Notes: generated by a model from the letters alone, not told the origin. A stretch of 64,000 nt of DNA from Lichenicoccus sp965277665 (GCF_965277665.1 NZ_OZ255835.1:186001-250000), one strand, 5' to 3'. Positions 9,363 to 18,373 are shown, counted from the first letter of the stretch. Numbers and translations: made by a program.

Positions 9363-9411
9363 AACCTTATCTAGTGGTTCGCGTCGTAACCGGGCCCATC
9401 ATCTAGCGTTT
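9363..9411. promoter_or_regulatory. candidate tandem NrdR boxes upstream of nrdA
   Basis: Two related sites share ATCTAG cores at 9369-9374 and 9401-9406, exactly 32 bp apart, three helical turns. The first is inside a dyad AACC-N9-GGTT (9363-9379). NrdR represses ribonucleotide reductase genes by binding two ~16-bp boxes about 31-32 bp apart, so spacing and position fit. The match to the NrdR consensus is partial, and a motif scan with an alphaproteobacterial matrix would decide it. Confidence 0.4.
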
Positions 9412-9457
9412 TCTCTCATTTCTGAGAGGGGTGTCGGTGGGCCTCACGGAGAAGCCG

Positions 9458-11368
9458 ATGACCTTGCACGAAGCCGGGACCATGCCGGACACCCGCACCC
9501 TCGCGGCGGCCAATCCAGACATGCTGGTCGACGCCGTGCAGATGCCGGGCCGCCACCAGGTGCGGGTGGATCGCGCGCGGGATGCGCTGCTGACCGATTT
9601 CGGCCGGGCGACGCTGGACAACCGCTACCTGCTGCCCGGCGAGAGCTACCAGGACCTGTTCGCCCGCGTTGCGAGCTTCTACGGCGACGACCAGCCGCAC
9701 GCTCAGCGCCTCTACGACTACATGTCGCGGCACTGGTTCATGCCGGCGACCCCGGTGCTGTCGAACGGCGGCACCACGCGGGGCCTGCCGATCTCGTGCT
9801 TCCTGAACGAGGCCAGCGACAGCCTCGAGGGCATCGTCGGGCTGTGGAACGAGAATGTCTGGCTGGCCTCGAAGGGCGGCGGCATCGGCTCCTATTGGGG
9901 CAACCTGCGCTCGATCGGCGAGAATGTCGGCCGCAACGGCAAGACCTCGGGCGTGATCCCGTTCATCCGGGTGATGGACAGCCTGACGCTGGCGATCTCG
10001 CAGGGCTCGCTGCGGCGCGGCTCGGCGGCGGTGTACCTGCCGGTCTGGCATCCCGAGATCGAGGAGTTCATCGAGATGCGCCGCCCGACCGGCGGCGACC
10101 CGAACCGCAAGGCGCTCAACCTGCATCACGGCGTGCTGATCCCGGACGGCTTCATGCGCGCGGTGGCGGCCGACGAGGAGTGGGCGCTGGTGTCGCCCAA
10201 GGATGGCGGGCACATCCGCCACGTGTCGGCGCGCAGCCTGTGGATACGCATCCTGACCGCGCGGATGGAGCAGGGCGAGCCGTACATCATCTATTCGGAT
10301 CACGTGAACAATGCGCGCCCGGAGCACCACAAGCTCGCCGGCCTCGAGGTCAAGACCTCCAACCTGTGTTCCGAGATCACCCTGCCGACGGGGATAGACC
10401 AGCATGGCCAGCAGCGCACCGCGGTGTGCTGCCTGTCGTCGGTGAATTTCGAGACCTGGTTCGAGTGGAAGGACCATCCGCTGTTCGTCGAGGACGTGAT
10501 GCGCTTCCTCGACAACGTGCTGCAGGATTTCATCGACCGCGCCCCGGACGAGATGGCGCGCGCCAAATACGCGGCCGCGCGCGAGCGTTCGGTCGGGCTC
10601 GGGGTGATGGGCTTCCACTCGTTCCTGCAGGCCAACAACATCCCGTTCGAGAGCGTGATCGCCAAGGTCTGGAACAAGCGCATGTTCCAGCATCTGCGCA
10701 GCCAGGCCGACGCGGCATCGCGCATGCTCGCCGAGGAGAAGGGCGCCTGCCCGGATGCCGCCGAGTACGGCGTGATGGAGCGGTTCTCGCACAAGATCGC
10801 CATCGCGCCCACCGCGTCGATCTCGATCATCACCGGCGCCACCAGTCCGGGCATCGAGCCGATCGCCGCCAACGTGTTCCTGCAGAAGACGCTGTCTGGT
10901 TCGTTCACCGTGCGCAACCGGCATCTGCAGAAGCTGCTGGCCCTGAAAGGCCAGGATCGCGACGAGGTCTGGTCGTCGATCACGCTGACCAAGGGCAGCG
11001 TGCAGCATCTGGACTTCCTGACCCAGCAGGAGAAGGACGTGTTCAAGACCGCCTTCGAGCTCGACCAGCGCTGGGTGATTGAGCATGCCGCGGATCGCAC
11101 GCCCTACATCTGCCAGAGCCAGTCGGTGAACCTGTTCCTGCCGGCCGACATCCACAAGCGCGACCTGCACCAGATCCACATGCTGGCCTGGTCGCGCGGC
11201 CTGAAGTCGCTGTACTATTGCCGGTCGCTGTCGATCCAGCGCGCCGACACGGTCAGCGAGATGGCGGTCAAGACCGACATCCTGCAGAAGGAGGCAGCGC
11301 TGCCGCCGGTGGTCGCAGCGCCGCGGCCGTCGAGCACGGATTACGAGGAATGCCTGGCCTGCCAGTAG
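9458..11368 (+). CDS. nrdA: class I ribonucleoside-diphosphate reductase, alpha subunit
   Basis: Reduces ribonucleoside diphosphates to deoxy forms together with NrdB. Visible features include SCFL with the first redox cysteine, the NLCSEI active-site loop (Asn-x-Cys-x-Glu), CCLSSVN with the second redox cysteine, the LKSLYYCRS tyrosine pair for radical transfer, and a C-terminal CLACQ cysteine pair for reactivation by thioredoxin/glutaredoxin. At 636 residues it is shorter than E. coli NrdA and no N-terminal ATP-cone is visible. The ATG at 9458 has GGAG at good spacing; GTG codons at 9431 and 9437 are alternatives. nrdB lies 5 kb downstream. Confidence 0.92.
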   Translation: MTLHEAGTMPDTRTLAAANPDMLVDAVQMPGRHQVRVDRARDALLTDFGRATLDNRYLLPGESYQDLFARVASFYGDDQPHAQRLYDYMSRHWFMPATPVLSNGGTTRGLPISCFLNEASDSLEGIVGLWNENVWLASKGGGIGSYWGNLRSIGENVGRNGKTSGVIPFIRVMDSLTLAISQGSLRRGSAAVYLPVWHPEIEEFIEMRRPTGGDPNRKALNLHHGVLIPDGFMRAVAADEEWALVSPKDGGHIRHVSARSLWIRILTARMEQGEPYIIYSDHVNNARPEHHKLAGLEVKTSNLCSEITLPTGIDQHGQQRTAVCCLSSVNFETWFEWKDHPLFVEDVMRFLDNVLQDFIDRAPDEMARAKYAAARERSVGLGVMGFHSFLQANNIPFESVIAKVWNKRMFQHLRSQADAASRMLAEEKGACPDAAEYGVMERFSHKIAIAPTASISIITGATSPGIEPIAANVFLQKTLSGSFTVRNRHLQKLLALKGQDRDEVWSSITLTKGSVQHLDFLTQQEKDVFKTAFELDQRWVIEHAADRTPYICQSQSVNLFLPADIHKRDLHQIHMLAWSRGLKSLYYCRSLSIQRADTVSEMAVKTDILQKEAALPPVVAAPRPSSTDYEECLACQ

Positions 11369-11372
11369 GGGT

Positions 11373-11406
11373 GGGGCGGGGGCCTGTTTAGAGACAAACC
11401 CGCCCC
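11373..11406 (+). terminator. hairpin between nrdA and the AAA ATPase gene
   Basis: GGGGCGGG (11373-11380) pairs with CCCGCCCC (11399-11406), with an inner GTTT/AAAC pairing. There is no U-tract, and the 3' arm ends five bases before the next ATG. It may therefore attenuate or mask translation of the downstream gene rather than end transcription. Confidence 0.35.
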
Positions 11407-11410
11407 CGGG

Positions 11411-12571
11411 ATGAGCCCGATCACGACACTCGGTATCTCGGGATACCGCTCGCTACGCGACGTACGGCTCGAGCTCGGACCGCTCACCGTCGTGACAGGG
11501 CCGAACGGCAGCGGCAAGTCCAGCCTCTATCGCGCCGTCCGACTGCTGGCCGACGTTGCACAGGGGCGTGTCATCCCGTCGCTCGCGCAGGAAGGTGGTC
11601 TGTCCTCGGCGCTCTGGGCCGGCCCGGAGACGTTCTCTCGCGCCATGCGGCAGGGCATCGAACCCGTCCATGGCACGATGCGCCGCAACCCGGTCAGCCT
11701 CCGGCTCGGCGTCTCGTCCGACGACCAGGGCTACGCGATCGATCTCGGCCTGCCGCCGCCGGTGCCTCCGTCCCGGTTCGACCGCGATCCGGAGATCAAG
11801 ATGGAAAGCCTGTGGACCGGGCGGACATGGCGACGCGGCGCCGCGTTTGCCGAGCGCCACGGCCCGTCGGTCCAGATCCGCGACGGGCGCGGGGCATGGC
11901 GGGAGGCCGCGCAGGCGCTGGCGCCGTACGACAGCATGCTGACCCACTGCGCGAACAGCAGCGACGCCATCGAGCTGCTGCAGTTCCGCGAGAGCCTGCG
12001 CGCCTGGCGCTTCTACGATCATTTCCGGACCGACGCCGCGGCACCGGCCCGCCAACGCCAGGTCGGCACCAGGACGGCGGCACTCGCCTCCGACGGCGCC
12101 GACATCGCGGCGGCGATCGCCACGATCATGGAGGTGGGTGCGGACGCCGACCTCGCCGACGCGGTGGAAGACGCGTTTCCCGGCACGTCCATCGATGTGT
12201 CGGTCGGCCATGGGGCCTTCGAGATCGAGATCCGGCAGCACGGCCTGCTGCGACCGTTGCACACCGCCGAGCTGTCGGACGGGACGCTGCGCTACCTGCT
12301 GCTGATCGCAGCACTGCTGACGCCCCGGCCGCCGCCGTTGATGGTCTTCAACGAACCGGAGACCAGCCTGCACCCCGATCTGGTGCTGCCCCTCGCCCGT
12401 CTCCTGGTTCGTGCCGCCACGCGGTCGCAGATCCTGGTCATCTCGCATTCCCAGGATCTGGTGTCCGCGCTGGTCGAGGGCGACGCGGTGGCGGTTGCGC
12501 TGGCAAAGGAGCTGGGGGAAACGGTCGTCGCGGAGCAGGATGCTCCGGCCTGGATCTGGCCGTCTCGCTGA
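11411..12571 (+). CDS. AAA-family predicted ATPase (COG4637-like)
   Basis: A 386-residue soluble ATPase of the SMC/OLD-like AAA_21 group. Walker A is GPNGSGKSS (about 30-38), an ABC-type signature-like segment is LSDGTLRYL, Walker B is LMVFNEPETSLHPD, followed by a switch histidine in LVISHSQD. No nuclease or TOPRIM domain is attached. Function is unknown: such stand-alone ATPases occur both as housekeeping orphans and as parts of defence pairs, but no effector gene is adjacent. It begins 42 bp after nrdA, across a hairpin that covers its ribosome site, and ends convergently against the oxidoreductase gene. Confidence 0.8.
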   Translation: MSPITTLGISGYRSLRDVRLELGPLTVVTGPNGSGKSSLYRAVRLLADVAQGRVIPSLAQEGGLSSALWAGPETFSRAMRQGIEPVHGTMRRNPVSLRLGVSSDDQGYAIDLGLPPPVPPSRFDRDPEIKMESLWTGRTWRRGAAFAERHGPSVQIRDGRGAWREAAQALAPYDSMLTHCANSSDAIELLQFRESLRAWRFYDHFRTDAAAPARQRQVGTRTAALASDGADIAAAIATIMEVGADADLADAVEDAFPGTSIDVSVGHGAFEIEIRQHGLLRPLHTAELSDGTLRYLLLIAALLTPRPPPLMVFNEPETSLHPDLVLPLARLLVRAATRSQILVISHSQDLVSALVEGDAVAVALAKELGETVVAEQDAPAWIWPSR

Positions 12572-12582
12572 ACCTCGCAAAA

Positions 12583-12722
12583 CCAAGCGCAAGGGCTCCG
12601 CCCTTGACCCGCTGGGGCCCCGTCTTGGAGCAGTGGGGGCCCCAGACCTCATTCTTTCAAAAGAAGGGATTTCAAAGGCTTGCCTTTGATGGGGTGCAGG
12701 GGCAAAGCCCTTGCATCTTTGC
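12583..12722. repeat. family B structured intergenic repeat, copy B1
   Basis: It fills the gap between the convergent ATPase and oxidoreductase genes. It is a chain of hairpins: AAGGGC/GCCCTT near the left, GGGGCCCC pairs in the middle, CAAAGGC-TT-GCCTTTG, and GGGGC-AAA-GCCCTTG on the right. The same chain recurs at 32.4, 46.5 and 61.2 kb with arms that change together (the first stem is CAGGGC/GCCCTG in B2 and B3). Confidence 0.75.
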
Positions 12723-12728
12723 TCGCGA

Positions 12729-13868
12729 TCACTCCTCGATCGCCGTCCAGACCCCACCGGCCTGGCTGGATCGCAATGCCGCCATGATGAAGGCGACGCC
12801 GCGCACGCCGGCGTCGATGCCCGGCAGCAGGTCCAGTTCGCTCTCTGCCCGGCCGCTCTCGGCGTGCGCCCGGATGACCGCGGCCGCGTCGGTGTAGAGC
12901 TGGGCGAAGGCTTCCAGGTAGCCTTCGGGATGGCCGGCCGGCACGCGCGCGCCGGCAACCGGGGACAGGCCCTTCATGCCGAGGAACAGCGTGCGCGTGG
13001 CGTCGCCGAGCGGCGTGTGCAGCAACTGGTTCGGGGCCTGCTGCACCCAGGCCAGTGAGCCGCGTTCGCCATAGACGCGCGCGCGCAGGCCGTTGGGATC
13101 GCCGGGTGCCACCTGGCTGGCCCAGAGCATGCCGCGTGCGCCGCCCCTGAACCGCAGCAGCATGCCGGCATTGTCGTCGAGCACACGCCCCGGCACCATG
13201 CTGCTCAGCTCTGCCAGCAGGGTCTCGACCGCGAGGCCGCTGACGTAGCAGGCAAGGTGGTGGGCGTGCGTGCCGATATCGCCGGTGCAGCCGGTGGGAC
13301 CGGATTTCGCCGGATCGAGCCGCCAGTCCGCCTGCTTGCTGCGCACCGGCTCGCTGAGCCAGTCCTGCGGATATTCGACCTGCACCAGCCGGATTTTCCC
13401 CAGCACGCCGCCGGCGACCATCGCGCGCGCTTCGCGCACCATCGGGTAGCCGGCATAGGTGTGCGTCACCACGAATGGCAACCCGGTCTGCTGCACCAGG
13501 CTGCGGAGCGCGCGTGCATCCTCGATCGTGGTGGTCAGCGGCTTGTCGCAGATCACGCCGATGCCGGCTCGCAGGAAGGCGCTGCAGATGACGTAGTGGC
13601 TGTCGTTCGGCGTCACCACGCTGACCACATCGATGCGATCGGCGCGAGCCCCCTCTGCCCGGGCCATCGTTTCGAAATCCGCATAGATGCGGTCTGCCGG
13701 CACATGCAGCGCCTCGCCGGAGCGGGCGCTGCGCTGCGGGTCGGAGGAAAAGGCGCCGGCGACCAGCTCGTACTGGTCGTCCATGCGGGCGGCGAGGCGG
13801 TGCACGGCGCCGATGAAGCTGCCTTCGCCGCCGCCGACCATGCCGAGACGCAAGCGGCGTGCGGTCAT
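12729..13868 (-). CDS. Gfo/Idh/MocA-family NAD(P)-dependent oxidoreductase
   Basis: A 379-residue dehydrogenase, probably acting on a sugar, inositol or sugar acid. The N-terminal Rossmann fold begins LRLGMVGGGEGSFIGAVHR. The family's catalytic Lys is in CDKPL (about 107-111), and the conserved GDIGTHAHH gives the Asp/His pair of the C-terminal domain. The GEGSFIG nucleotide loop is of the type found in subgroups that accompany xylose-isomerase-like TIM barrels. Its ATG overlaps the stop of the upstream isomerase gene by 4 nt, so the two work together. Substrate is not known. Confidence 0.88.
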   Translation of the reverse strand: MTARRLRLGMVGGGEGSFIGAVHRLAARMDDQYELVAGAFSSDPQRSARSGEALHVPADRIYADFETMARAEGARADRIDVVSVVTPNDSHYVICSAFLRAGIGVICDKPLTTTIEDARALRSLVQQTGLPFVVTHTYAGYPMVREARAMVAGGVLGKIRLVQVEYPQDWLSEPVRSKQADWRLDPAKSGPTGCTGDIGTHAHHLACYVSGLAVETLLAELSSMVPGRVLDDNAGMLLRFRGGARGMLWASQVAPGDPNGLRARVYGERGSLAWVQQAPNQLLHTPLGDATRTLFLGMKGLSPVAGARVPAGHPEGYLEAFAQLYTDAAAVIRAHAESGRAESELDLLPGIDAGVRGVAFIMAALRSSQAGGVWTAIEE

Positions 13869-14932
13869 GGTGATGTCTCCGCAAGGCCAAGCATGCGGCG
13901 GTTGGCGGCAAGATCGGTGCCGCTGTCGGCAAAATCATCAAAGGCGCGGCCGGTGACCGGAATGATGTGGCGGCGGATGAAGTCCGCACCTTCGCGCGCG
14001 CCGACGTCCGGCGCTTTCAGGCAGCATTCCCATTCCAGCACCGCCCAGCCGTCGAAGTCGCAGGCGGCGAGCCTGGAGAAGATGGCGCCGAAATCGACCT
14101 GTCCGTCGCCGAGCGAGCGAAACCGCCCGGCGCGCTGCAGCCAGGGCTGGTAGCCGCCATACACACCCTGGCGCGGGCTCGGGTTGTACTCGGCATCCTT
14201 GGCGTGGAACATGCGTATGCGCTGGTGGTAGATGTCGATGAAGCCGAGATAGTCCATCACCTGCAGCACGAAGTGGCTCGGGTCGTACAGGATGTTGGCG
14301 CGCGGATGCTGCCCGACCGCATCGAGGAACATCTCGAAGGTGACGCCGTCATGCAGGTCCTCGGACGGATGCAGCTCGTAGCAGAGGTCGCAGCCGGCGG
14401 CGTCGAACGCATCCAGGATCGGCCGCCAGCGCCGGCCGAGCTCCTCGAAGCCGGTTTGCACCAGGCCCGGAGCGCGCTGCGGGAACGGATAGAGGTACGG
14501 CCAGAGCAGGGCGCCGGAGAAGGTCGCATGCGCGGTCAGGCCGAGCCGGCGGGAGGCGCGGGCGGCAAGGTGGAGCTGCTGCACCGCCCAGGCCTGCCGG
14601 GCGGCTGGATTGCCATGCACCTGCGGCGGGGCGAAGCCGTCGAGGCTGGCGTCGTAGGCCGGGTGTGCCGCGACCAGCTGCCCCTGCAGGTGGGTCGAGA
14701 GTTCGGTGAGGGCCACGCCCGCGTCGGAGAGCGTGCCGCGGACCTCGTCGCAATAGGTATCGCTATCGGCGGCGCGCCCCAGGTCGAACAGGCGGGCATC
14801 CCAGCTCGGCACCTGCACCCCGTCGAAGCCGCTGCCGCGGGCCCAGCGCGCGATGCCGGCAAGGCTGTCGAACGGCGCCTGGTCGCCGGCGAACTGGGCG
14901 AGGAAAAGTCCCGGACCCTTCAGGGTCTTCAT
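13865..14932 (-). CDS. sugar phosphate isomerase/epimerase family TIM barrel
   Basis: A 355-residue AP-endonuclease-2-like TIM barrel. Metal-site candidates are visible in CYELHPSED, ILYDPSHF, RIRMFHAKDAEY and WAVLEWEC (Glu, Asp-His, His-Lys-Asp, Glu in barrel order). The ATG at 14932 has GGAGG at perfect spacing; a start 42 nt upstream has none. It is co-transcribed with the oxidoreductase and divergent from the MFS gene, together suggesting a small uptake and oxidation/isomerisation pathway for a sugar or polyol. The specific substrate cannot be read from the sequence. Confidence 0.87.
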   Translation of the reverse strand: MKTLKGPGLFLAQFAGDQAPFDSLAGIARWARGSGFDGVQVPSWDARLFDLGRAADSDTYCDEVRGTLSDAGVALTELSTHLQGQLVAAHPAYDASLDGFAPPQVHGNPAARQAWAVQQLHLAARASRRLGLTAHATFSGALLWPYLYPFPQRAPGLVQTGFEELGRRWRPILDAFDAAGCDLCYELHPSEDLHDGVTFEMFLDAVGQHPRANILYDPSHFVLQVMDYLGFIDIYHQRIRMFHAKDAEYNPSPRQGVYGGYQPWLQRAGRFRSLGDGQVDFGAIFSRLAACDFDGWAVLEWECCLKAPDVGAREGADFIRRHIIPVTGRAFDDFADSGTDLAANRRMLGLAETSP

Positions 14933-15080
14933 GGTGTGCCTCCGCCCGCAGGCGATGCGGGTGCAGCAGTCCAACGCCGCCGCTCCGGATGGTCAAGTGC
15001 CAACTGGTATGCTTAGCCTACCTCCGGAGCCGGACGCAGATCCGGTTGATCCTGGTGATGACAAGCAGGGGAGAGCTGCC

Positions 15081-16352
15081 GTGGCCACGATGAATGAACC
15101 GGTGCGGGCGGTGCCTGTCCGGGTGGCGCAGAGCCAGGACCGCCGGTACCTGGTCTATCTGATCGCGATCGCGCTGGCCGGCTGGAGTCTCGCCTCCTAC
15201 GACGTGAATTTGCTGGTGCTGGCGCTGCCCGACATCGCGCGCGACCTGCATATCTCCAGCACCGGCCTCGGCGTCCTGGGCTTCTTCGTGTTCGGCGCGC
15301 AGTTCATGATCACGATCTTCGCGGGCTACGCGATGGACCGGCTCGGCCGCCGGCGGGTCTGGATGTTCTGCCTGACCGGCACGGCTATCTTCACCGGCCT
15401 CACCTGCCTGGTGCAGGGCTTCTGGGAGCTGGTGCTGGTGCGGGCGCTGGCCGCGGGGCTCGCCTATTCGGAGCTTGCCGTGTCCATCACCATCGTCAAC
15501 GAGCAGGTGCCGGCGCGCAATCGCGGCTTCCTGTATTCGATCGTGCAGGGCGGCTGGCCGCTGGGCGTGTTCCTGGCCTCCGGCGTGTATCTGGTGTTCG
15601 GCCAGTACGGCTGGCGCTTCGTGTTCCTGCTTGGCGTGCTGCCGGTGCTGGCGGTCATCCTCGGCCGGATCTTCATTCGCGAGTCCGAGCGTTTCGAGCA
15701 TGCCCGCGGCACCACCGCCGATCCCGACCATGTGCCGGTCAGCGAGATGCTGATGTCGCCCGGACCGGTGCGCCGCCAGCTGGTCTGGCTTGCCTTCACC
15801 TGGGTGTTCTACGGCGCCAGCTACGTCGCCACCAATTTCTACATCACCTACTGGCTCACCCAGTACAAGGGCTTCACCTCGTCGCAGGCCAGCGAGCTGC
15901 TGCTCGCCTGCGGCGGCATCGGCTTCTTTTTCTACATCATCGGCGGCTGGCTCGGCGAGAAGCTCGGCCGACGCGAGGTGATCATCGTCTCCGGGATCCT
16001 GGTCGCCCCGCTCACTGTGCTGTTCCTGTACGTGCAGGACCATGTTGCCGTCGTGCTGGTGTATTTCCTGCTCTACCAGGCCACCAACGGCACCTGGTCG
16101 GGTGCCGGCTACGCCTATCAGGGCGAGAGTTTTCCGACACGGGTGCGCGGCACGGCGGTGGGCTTCCTGTCGGCGATGCAGGTCGCGGGCTTCGTGGTCG
16201 GCAGCATCCTGTGGACGGTGATGTCGCACTACGGCCAGCCGACGCTGACCTGGCTGGTCGTGGCGACGGCGGCCTCGCTTGGCATGTGGGCGACGCTGTG
16301 CCTGCGCCGCATTCCGCCCGGCCAGGAACTCGAGGCGACCGCCGGAGCGTGA
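15081..16352 (+). CDS. MFS transporter (sugar/aromatic-acid porter-like)
   Basis: A 423-residue major facilitator carrier with about twelve membrane helices. It has the loop 2-3 motif GYAMDRLGRRRVW and its second-half counterpart GGWLGEKLGRREV. PARNRGFLYSIVQGGWPLG and YQGESFPTRVRGTAVG are characteristic of the MFS branch that carries sugars and organic acids. The GTG at 15081 is chosen because AGGGGAGAG lies just upstream at good spacing; the ATG three codons later is alternative. It is divergent from the isomerase/oxidoreductase pair, so it is probably their uptake system. Confidence 0.85.
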   Translation: MATMNEPVRAVPVRVAQSQDRRYLVYLIAIALAGWSLASYDVNLLVLALPDIARDLHISSTGLGVLGFFVFGAQFMITIFAGYAMDRLGRRRVWMFCLTGTAIFTGLTCLVQGFWELVLVRALAAGLAYSELAVSITIVNEQVPARNRGFLYSIVQGGWPLGVFLASGVYLVFGQYGWRFVFLLGVLPVLAVILGRIFIRESERFEHARGTTADPDHVPVSEMLMSPGPVRRQLVWLAFTWVFYGASYVATNFYITYWLTQYKGFTSSQASELLLACGGIGFFFYIIGGWLGEKLGRREVIIVSGILVAPLTVLFLYVQDHVAVVLVYFLLYQATNGTWSGAGYAYQGESFPTRVRGTAVGFLSAMQVAGFVVGSILWTVMSHYGQPTLTWLVVATAASLGMWATLCLRRIPPGQELEATAGA

Positions 16353-16429
16353 TCGCGGTCCGTTCAAGCCGGCGTGCGGAGGCGGGTCGAATCGTTGGAG
16401 GCGGCACGGGTCGCGGCCTAGGATGCGGC

Positions 16430-17470
16430 ATGGACATTGCCGACAACCTCCCACTGAGCAACCCGCCTGCCTCCCAGCCGGAGCAGCGCTTCGACCTGCT
16501 AACTTCGAACCCGGTCTATAAACCGTTCCGCTATCCGTGGGCGTACGAGGCCTGGCTGACCCAGCAGCGCGTGCATTGGCTGCCCGAGGAGGTGCCGCTC
16601 GCCGACGACGTGAAGGACTGGCACCGCAGCCTGTCGGCCGGCGAGCAGAACCTGGTGACGCAGATCTTCCGCTTCTTCACGCAGTCCGACGTGGAAGTAA
16701 ACAATTGTTACATGAAGCACTACAGCCAGGTGTTCAAGCCCACCGAGGTGCTGATGATGCTGTCGGCGTTCTCCAACATCGAGACCATCCATATCGCGGC
16801 GTACAGCCACCTGCTCGACACCATCGGCATGCCGGAGCTCGAATACTCGGCCTTCCTCAAATACAAGCAGATGAAGGACAAGTACGACTACATGCAGAGC
16901 TTCACGGTCTCGTCCAAGCACGAGATCGCCAAGACGCTGGCGGCCTTCGGCGCCTTCACCGAGGGGCTGCAGCTGTTCGCCTCGTTCGCGATCCTGCTGA
17001 ACTTCCCGCGGTTCAACAAGCTCAAGGGCATGGGCCAGATCGTCTCCTGGTCGGTGCGCGACGAGACGCTGCACTGCCTGTCGGTGATCCGGCTGTTCCG
17101 CGTCTTCATCCAGGAGAACCCGGAGATATGGACCGACGCGTTGCGCGCCGAGTTGACCCAGGTCTGCGCCACCATCGTCGAGCACGAGGATGCCTTCATC
17201 GACCTCGCCTTCGAGCTGGGCTCGGTCGAGGGGCTCGAGGCGCAGCAGGTCAAGACCTACATCCGCTTCATCGCCGACCGCCGGCTGACCCAGCTCGGGC
17301 TGGATCCGCTCTATCACATCGAGAGCAACCCGCTGCCCTGGCTCGACGACATGCTGAACGCGGTCGAGCATGCGAACTTCTTCGAGAACCGCTCGACCGA
17401 ATACAGCCGTGCCTCCACCGCCGGCACCTGGGAAGAGGCGTTCGAGAGCAGCGTCTTCGCAGGCGCCTGA
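16430..17470 (+). CDS. nrdB: class I ribonucleoside-diphosphate reductase, beta subunit
   Basis: Provides the diiron-tyrosyl radical to NrdA. All expected metal ligands are present: Asp in FTQSDVEV, Glu and His in SNIETIHIAAYSHL, Glu in FTEGLQLFASF, and Glu and His in VRDETLHC. The radical tyrosine (position of E. coli Tyr122) is kept in ETIHIAAY. Its 346 residues carry no ATP-cone. The ATG at 16430 has AGGA upstream. It lies 78 bp after the MFS gene and about 5 kb from nrdA, an unusual separation, and shows no obvious NrdR sites of its own. Confidence 0.93.
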   Translation: MDIADNLPLSNPPASQPEQRFDLLTSNPVYKPFRYPWAYEAWLTQQRVHWLPEEVPLADDVKDWHRSLSAGEQNLVTQIFRFFTQSDVEVNNCYMKHYSQVFKPTEVLMMLSAFSNIETIHIAAYSHLLDTIGMPELEYSAFLKYKQMKDKYDYMQSFTVSSKHEIAKTLAAFGAFTEGLQLFASFAILLNFPRFNKLKGMGQIVSWSVRDETLHCLSVIRLFRVFIQENPEIWTDALRAELTQVCATIVEHEDAFIDLAFELGSVEGLEAQQVKTYIRFIADRRLTQLGLDPLYHIESNPLPWLDDMLNAVEHANFFENRSTEYSRASTAGTWEEAFESSVFAGA

Positions 17471-17724
17471 TCCTGCAGACACGGCTCCGGGGGTTGGCCG
17501 CGGTCGGACCAGAGCGTCCGCCTGGAGCGCCTTGACGTTGCTGGTCATTGCGGGTTCGAGCCTAATAAGGTGAGACCCGGTGGCGGTTTTCCTGCATCAC
17601 ATCGAAAAAAAGTGCTATCACGGAAGCGAGAGCAATTTCTTTATTCAAGTTTAATGATTATATACCGTCCAGCCCGCTAGCGACGGGTGATCTGGCCACG
17701 CAACAGCGCGAGACGAGGCGCACT

Positions 17725-18147
17725 ATGCAGACGGACATGCGGGCTTCTGAAGCCCTTGCTCTTGCCGAGATCATGAACGGATTGCCGGCGGCGGTCACCC
17801 GCACCCTCGGCGTCCACGCCGGAGCGGCGCCCCGGCAGAGCCGGCGCCTGCCGGAGCGCATCCTGGTCGCGGCGCACCAGGCCTGCGACCTCGGTGATCT
17901 CGACATCGCGCTGCAGCTGCTTTCGATCCTGGAGACGGTGATCGGCCAGCGCAGCGCCGTGATGGATCCCGGGCGGCGCCGCGTCATGGAAAGCCTGATC
18001 GCCGCCCATCAGCGGCTCTGGCATCTTCGCCATGCCGAGGCAGCCGGCGAGGACGTCGCCACCCGCGCCAAGCAGCCGCTGCACCCGCACGGCCTGCATG
18101 AGAGCCCGGAGCCGGCGGACTTCACCTTCGATACCGGCCGCTACTGA
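17725..18147 (+). CDS. small hypothetical protein
   Basis: A 140-residue, mostly helical soluble protein with no recognised domain and no signal peptide. The centre (ERILVAAHQACDLGDLDIALQLLSILETVI) resembles a short helical-hairpin repeat. The 254 bp before it include an unusually AT-rich patch (about 17600-17665) that may hold the promoter but gives no clear hexamers. Its TGA stop is directly followed by the first base of repeat A1. I do not recognise a function. Confidence 0.65.
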   Translation: MQTDMRASEALALAEIMNGLPAAVTRTLGVHAGAAPRQSRRLPERILVAAHQACDLGDLDIALQLLSILETVIGQRSAVMDPGRRRVMESLIAAHQRLWHLRHAEAAGEDVATRAKQPLHPHGLHESPEPADFTFDTGRY

Positions 18148-18308
18148 GAGGCTGTTTGCAAATGCCTGTTGCTGGCGATCCGACGCGTCTTTCCTGTGCT
18201 CCGCTGCTCACGGCCAGACGGCCGCTGCGCTGCGGTGCTCGGAAAGCCACGCCGGCCGCGGTCCTGCGGACCGCTCTCATCCAGCATCAGGCATTTTCAA
18301 ACAGCCTC
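18148..18308. repeat. family A structured repeat, copy A1
   Basis: A 161-bp element that starts at the base after the upstream gene's TGA. Its outer 28 bp (from GAGGCTGTTTGCAAATGCC) are complementary to the last 28 bp with two mismatches. Inside lie CTTTCC/GGAAAG, the hairpin CGGCC-AGA-CGGCCG, and GCGGTCC-TGC-GGACCGC. Arms of these stems differ in other copies but remain paired. It sits between convergent genes. Confidence 0.85.
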
Positions 18309-18320
18309 CAAGGCGCTGAA

Positions 18321-18364
18321 AGACTGGGGCTTTAAGAGACTGGGGCTTTAAGAGACTGGGGCTT
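18321..18364. repeat. 16-bp tandem repeat
   Basis: Two complete copies and a partial third of AGACTGGGGCTTTAAG, just before the stop of the methyltransferase gene. It is one of several short-period tandem duplications in the window. Confidence 0.9.
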
Positions 18365-18373
18365 CCAGGCGGC

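Noticed and set aside
18148..18308. Family A copies as CRISPR repeats or tRNA genes
   Set aside because: They are single dispersed copies with long self-complementary arms, without regular spacing, anticodon arm or CCA end.
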